From Natronospirales bacterium (GTDB lineage Bacteria > Pseudomonadota > Gammaproteobacteria > Natronospirales > REEB76), in the NCBI GenBank assembly GCA_021816765.1, contig JAKAXB010000001.1, positions 35,692 to 99,691 on the forward strand: a stretch of 64,000 bases of DNA. The letters run 5' to 3'. Below are positions 61,914-64,000 of this stretch, piece after piece. Each line of letters opens with the position of its first letter. Position 1 is the first letter of the stretch. The translations under genes and the position numbers were made by a program. The notes under the pieces are model-generated. The model was not told the origin of the DNA. It worked only from the letters and a program-made list of their open reading frames with translations, and searched no databases.

Positions 61914-62810
61914 ATGACCGCACTTTGGAAAGTTGCTTGCCAAGAAGACGTCTACCCCGGTATGTGGCAGCGCTGGTTCAAGAATCAGTGTGCTGCGGTG
62001 GGGTGGGCGGCGAAGTGGGGTTATCGGCTCAATGGACCGTCCGAAGGGGGGAAGGGTTGGAGTGCCGCTAGAAACGCGCTTAAAGAAATGCAACCTGGAG
62101 ACTATGTAGTAGTTGCACTGCGAGGTCATCGCATTGGCCGTTTGGGACAAATAACCGGCAAAGAGATTGAAGATGAACAGTGGGCACCGTTAGTTCCAGT
62201 TGGCCCTGGCCTGCCTGATGGTGAAATGGGCAGACGCCTACAAGTCCGGTGGGACCTCACGGTTGGGCCAGACAACCCCGATTTGGTTATTCAACTTCCA
62301 TCGGGTAAGACCTTTTCAAGCGGAGAGCTACGACCAACCGTCGCGCGGATTCAATCAATGACCCTTCAGCAGGTCAAAGATGAAATGAACGATCCATCCA
62401 ACTGGGTCAGTCTTCTTGGTAATTTTCGATACGAAAAGGCGCTTTCTGATTTCATAGCCAATTATCCCAATCGCCTTGAGGACGGGCTGCTTCCTCACCC
62501 GAACTCCAAGATCAGAGAGCGCGTATTTAAGGACAATACCCGATTGGACGTACTGCTAATTGACCGACAGGGCGCGCCAGTCATAGTTGAGTGCAAACAG
62601 AATGCACCGTCGCTGCAAGACATCAAGCAGCTACGTCACTACATGAAACTGCTAAAAGATGAAACAGGAACAGAACCTAGAGGAATATTGGTTCACGGAG
62701 GCGCGCCCAAACTTTCCGGGCCTGTTGACGACGCAGCACATCATGTTCCGAAAGTTGAGATTGTAAGCTATGCACTTGATGTCGTCTTTCGCCGATCATT
62801 ACGTGGCTAA
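61914..62810 (+). CDS. NucS-like PD-(D/E)XK nuclease with EVE-like N-terminal domain (cassette gene)
   Basis: The protein is 298 residues. The N-terminal half (about residues 1-125: WKVACQEDVYPGMWQRWFKN, MQPGDYVVVALRGHRIGRLG) looks like an EVE/PUA-type base-binding domain. The C-terminal nuclease core has TRLDVLLIDRQGAPVIVECK followed by QLRHYMKLLK, the D-x(11-13)-ExK plus helix pattern of NucS/EndoMS. EVE-nuclease fusions are linked to recognition of modified DNA bases in restriction. The stop codon overlaps the following attC core. Confidence 0.82.
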   Translation: MTALWKVACQEDVYPGMWQRWFKNQCAAVGWAAKWGYRLNGPSEGGKGWSAARNALKEMQPGDYVVVALRGHRIGRLGQITGKEIEDEQWAPLVPVGPGLPDGEMGRRLQVRWDLTVGPDNPDLVIQLPSGKTFSSGELRPTVARIQSMTLQQVKDEMNDPSNWVSLLGNFRYEKALSDFIANYPNRLEDGLLPHPNSKIRERVFKDNTRLDVLLIDRQGAPVIVECKQNAPSLQDIKQLRHYMKLLKDETGTEPRGILVHGGAPKLSGPVDDAAHHVPKVEIVSYALDVVFRRSLRG

Positions 62811-62871
62811 CAAGGCGCTCCTGCCGACGTCGGCGCTAACGCGCCGCCGCGGCAGAGCTTAGTCGTTAGCG
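62805..62871 (+). other. attC recombination site 6
   Basis: R'' GGCTAAC (62805-62811) and R' GTTAGCG (62865-62871); GCTAAC and GTTAGC are perfectly complementary. Arms GCTCCTGCCG and CGGCAGAGC pair with one extrahelical C. Length 67 bp. Confidence 0.92.
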
Positions 62872-62874
62872 CTC

Positions 62875-63504
62875 ATGTTCAGACTTGTCGTTATTCTGGG
62901 TGTGTTGTTGCTCGCGCTACCTTGTGCAGCGTCTGACGGGCAGATGCAGCAGCTCCTCACCATCGGCGTTAATCTGGCCGCGGCGCGCCTCAAGCAACCG
63001 GGAAACCTCTGCACGAAGGCCGTAATACCCAAAAGTGATTCAGCGCGCGTCTCACAGCTTCTCGCGACGATTGATACCGTAGGTCTTAAAGACAAGCTTG
63101 GCTACTCTCCGGCGTACTACGCAGTTATGGTTGACGACACGGCTCAGCTCGAGCGGTTGCTCAATCTGGGTTACAGTGCTTCGGGGCCACTTGGCTCGCT
63201 ACTAAACGCAGCGGCATACTGGAACTCAGTGAAGGCAGCCAGCTTACTATTAGGCCGTGGGCTGAATCCAAATGCTCTCAATAGTTCAGGCAGCACACCA
63301 TTACTGGTCGCGGTTAGCGAGGGTGGTCCTGACGTAGCCCGGCTCTTGCTACAGCATGGAGCTCGCCCTTCCGCACGGGACTTACGTTACGCGCTCATCT
63401 GCAAAAACCAGAGCGTCGTTGATCTTCTTGTCCAGTCAGGTGCAGAAATAGATGCAGGCGCACGCCGATTGGCCAACAAATACAATTTGCATTTGCCGCC
63501 ATGA
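62875..63504 (+). CDS. Secreted ankyrin-repeat protein (cassette gene)
   Basis: The protein is 209 residues with a signal peptide (residues 1-19, ending CAAS). Ankyrin repeats cover about residues 75-205 (YSPAYYAVMVDDTAQLERLL, GSLLNAAAYWNSVKAASLLL, GSTPLLVAVSEGGPDVARLL). It is probably periplasmic. The ATG is only 3 bp after attC 6, leaving no room for a ribosome binding site outside the attC. No attC follows: IS4-family sequence starts 50 bp downstream, so its own site was lost. Confidence 0.85.
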   Translation: MFRLVVILGVLLLALPCAASDGQMQQLLTIGVNLAAARLKQPGNLCTKAVIPKSDSARVSQLLATIDTVGLKDKLGYSPAYYAVMVDDTAQLERLLNLGYSASGPLGSLLNAAAYWNSVKAASLLLGRGLNPNALNSSGSTPLLVAVSEGGPDVARLLLQHGARPSARDLRYALICKNQSVVDLLVQSGAEIDAGARRLANKYNLHLPP

Positions 63505-63552
63505 GCGGTCGGGAACATCGGTAACGGCTGGCTTTGCCAGTAACATAGTAAT

Positions 63553-63580
63553 AGGGGACAGACCCTGAGGTATCCCCACA
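63553..63580. mobile_element. IS4-family terminal inverted repeat (left end of remnant 2)
   Basis: This end is identical to 59973-60000. It begins the second IS4-family copy, which continues past the window on the plus strand. Confidence 0.85.
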
Positions 63581-63683
63581 AGTTTTCTTGAACTAACAGC
63601 TACTGATCGCGTAATCTCGGGAAAAACGGCGTGCACGACGAGGTTTTTCTGCCTCATGGCTACCAACCGTGAGGAGACCCCGC

Positions 63684-64000
63684 CATGCACGCGGCGCGGG
63701 CACTCGGGGGGGCGGATCTCACCCGCAGCAATCCGATTACTTGCCGCCTCGTTTTGATGCGGTGTCGCAAGCGCGGCCGTATGGAACGCACCCGCACCGG
63801 TACCCGGGCGCGCGGCGGCCACAGCCGCAAGATGGCAGCCCGCGCCAAGGAGCCCTGGCTGCTCGCGGCGTCCTGCTCCCTCGACACACTCACCCCAGCT
63901 GAAATCGCTCGGCTCTACACGCGCCGCATGCAAATCGAACCAGCCTTCCGGGATCTTAAATCGCATCGTTTCGGGTGTGGGTTTGAAGACACCCTGACAC
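63684..64000 (+). pseudogene. IS4-family transposase, N-truncated and running off the window
   Basis: The plus-strand frame through 63684-64000 is open and reads MERTRTGTRARGGHSRKMAA, RAKEPWLLAASCSLDTLTPA, then RRMQIEPAFRDLKSHRFGCG. The part from RRMQIEPAFRD is nearly identical to the remnant at 60012-60357. Only about 100 bp separate this frame from the IS left end, too short for the first 200 or so residues, so the element is internally deleted. The true 3' end lies outside the window. Confidence 0.8.

Noticed and set aside
63436..63966. 176-codon minus-strand frame at the window end
   Set aside because: It is the antisense of the IS4-family transposase remnant.

Overview
The window looks like a chromosomal segment of a GC-rich gammaproteobacterium-like organism with a sulfur-oxidising, partly microaerobic or anaerobic lifestyle. 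The reasons are a DoxD/DoxA-type thiosulfate:quinone oxidoreductase, a DsrE protein, rhodaneses, an ETHE1-like persulfide dioxygenase, a cyanide-insensitive-type bd oxidase, oxygen-independent ubiquinone genes (ubiU, ubiV, ubiT), and a pyrophosphate economy (H+-pyrophosphatase next to PPi-phosphofructokinase). The taxon is inferred from gene content only. No rRNA or tRNA gene was seen.

Layout. 0-7.8 kb: a transporter, a TPR/outer-membrane barrel protein, and an ECF sigma/anti-sigma operon facing a DUF4382 lipoprotein across two matching ECF-type promoters; then MAPEG, a methyltransferase and PsiF. 7.9-13.2 kb: cation efflux, a rhodanese with Tyr at the catalytic Cys position, a persulfide dioxygenase-like enzyme, a ferritin-like gene broken by four lesions, PsiE, DUF302 and an ArsR-rhodanese regulator. 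13.2-19.3 kb: a TolC/adaptor/RND pump operon behind a palindromic ArsR-type operator. 19.4-26 kb: LysR, DsrE, a solute-binding protein, DoxDA and CydAB. 26.2-33.3 kb: a low-GC accessory island with two VapBC modules, a three-gene GHKL-ATPase module and a convergent Dcm/Vsr pair; its right edge holds a decayed copy of the 3' end of hppA. 33.3-56.4 kb: housekeeping genes (hppA, pfp, adk, rnd, mpl, ubiX, hemL, thiE, thiD, rubredoxin, ubiUVT, ilvE, ahcY, metK), with a four-helix-bundle gene wedged between metK and ahcY and flanked by inverted heptamer arrays.

57.3-64 kb is the most unusual part: an array of single-ORF cassettes, all on the + strand, separated by recombination sites with the architecture of integron attC sites. 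No integrase gene is visible, so it looks like a cluster of attC sites lacking integrase (CALIN). The cassettes encode an HTH/GIY-YIG protein, a membrane-anchored TIR protein, a RelA/SpoT alarmone synthetase-like protein, a DUF2806 protein, a NucS-like PD-(D/E)XK nuclease and a secreted ankyrin protein, which suggests a predicted defence repertoire. The array is scarred by IS4-family remnants, two truncated RAYT-like genes and a 268-bp duplication that carries the 3' end of the neighbouring thioredoxin-fold gene.

The two candidates for an undescribed system are the GHKL-ATPase/Dcm/Vsr island and the attC cassette array. Several gene starts below are trimmed to starts supported by a ribosome binding site or by family conservation rather than the longest open frame.
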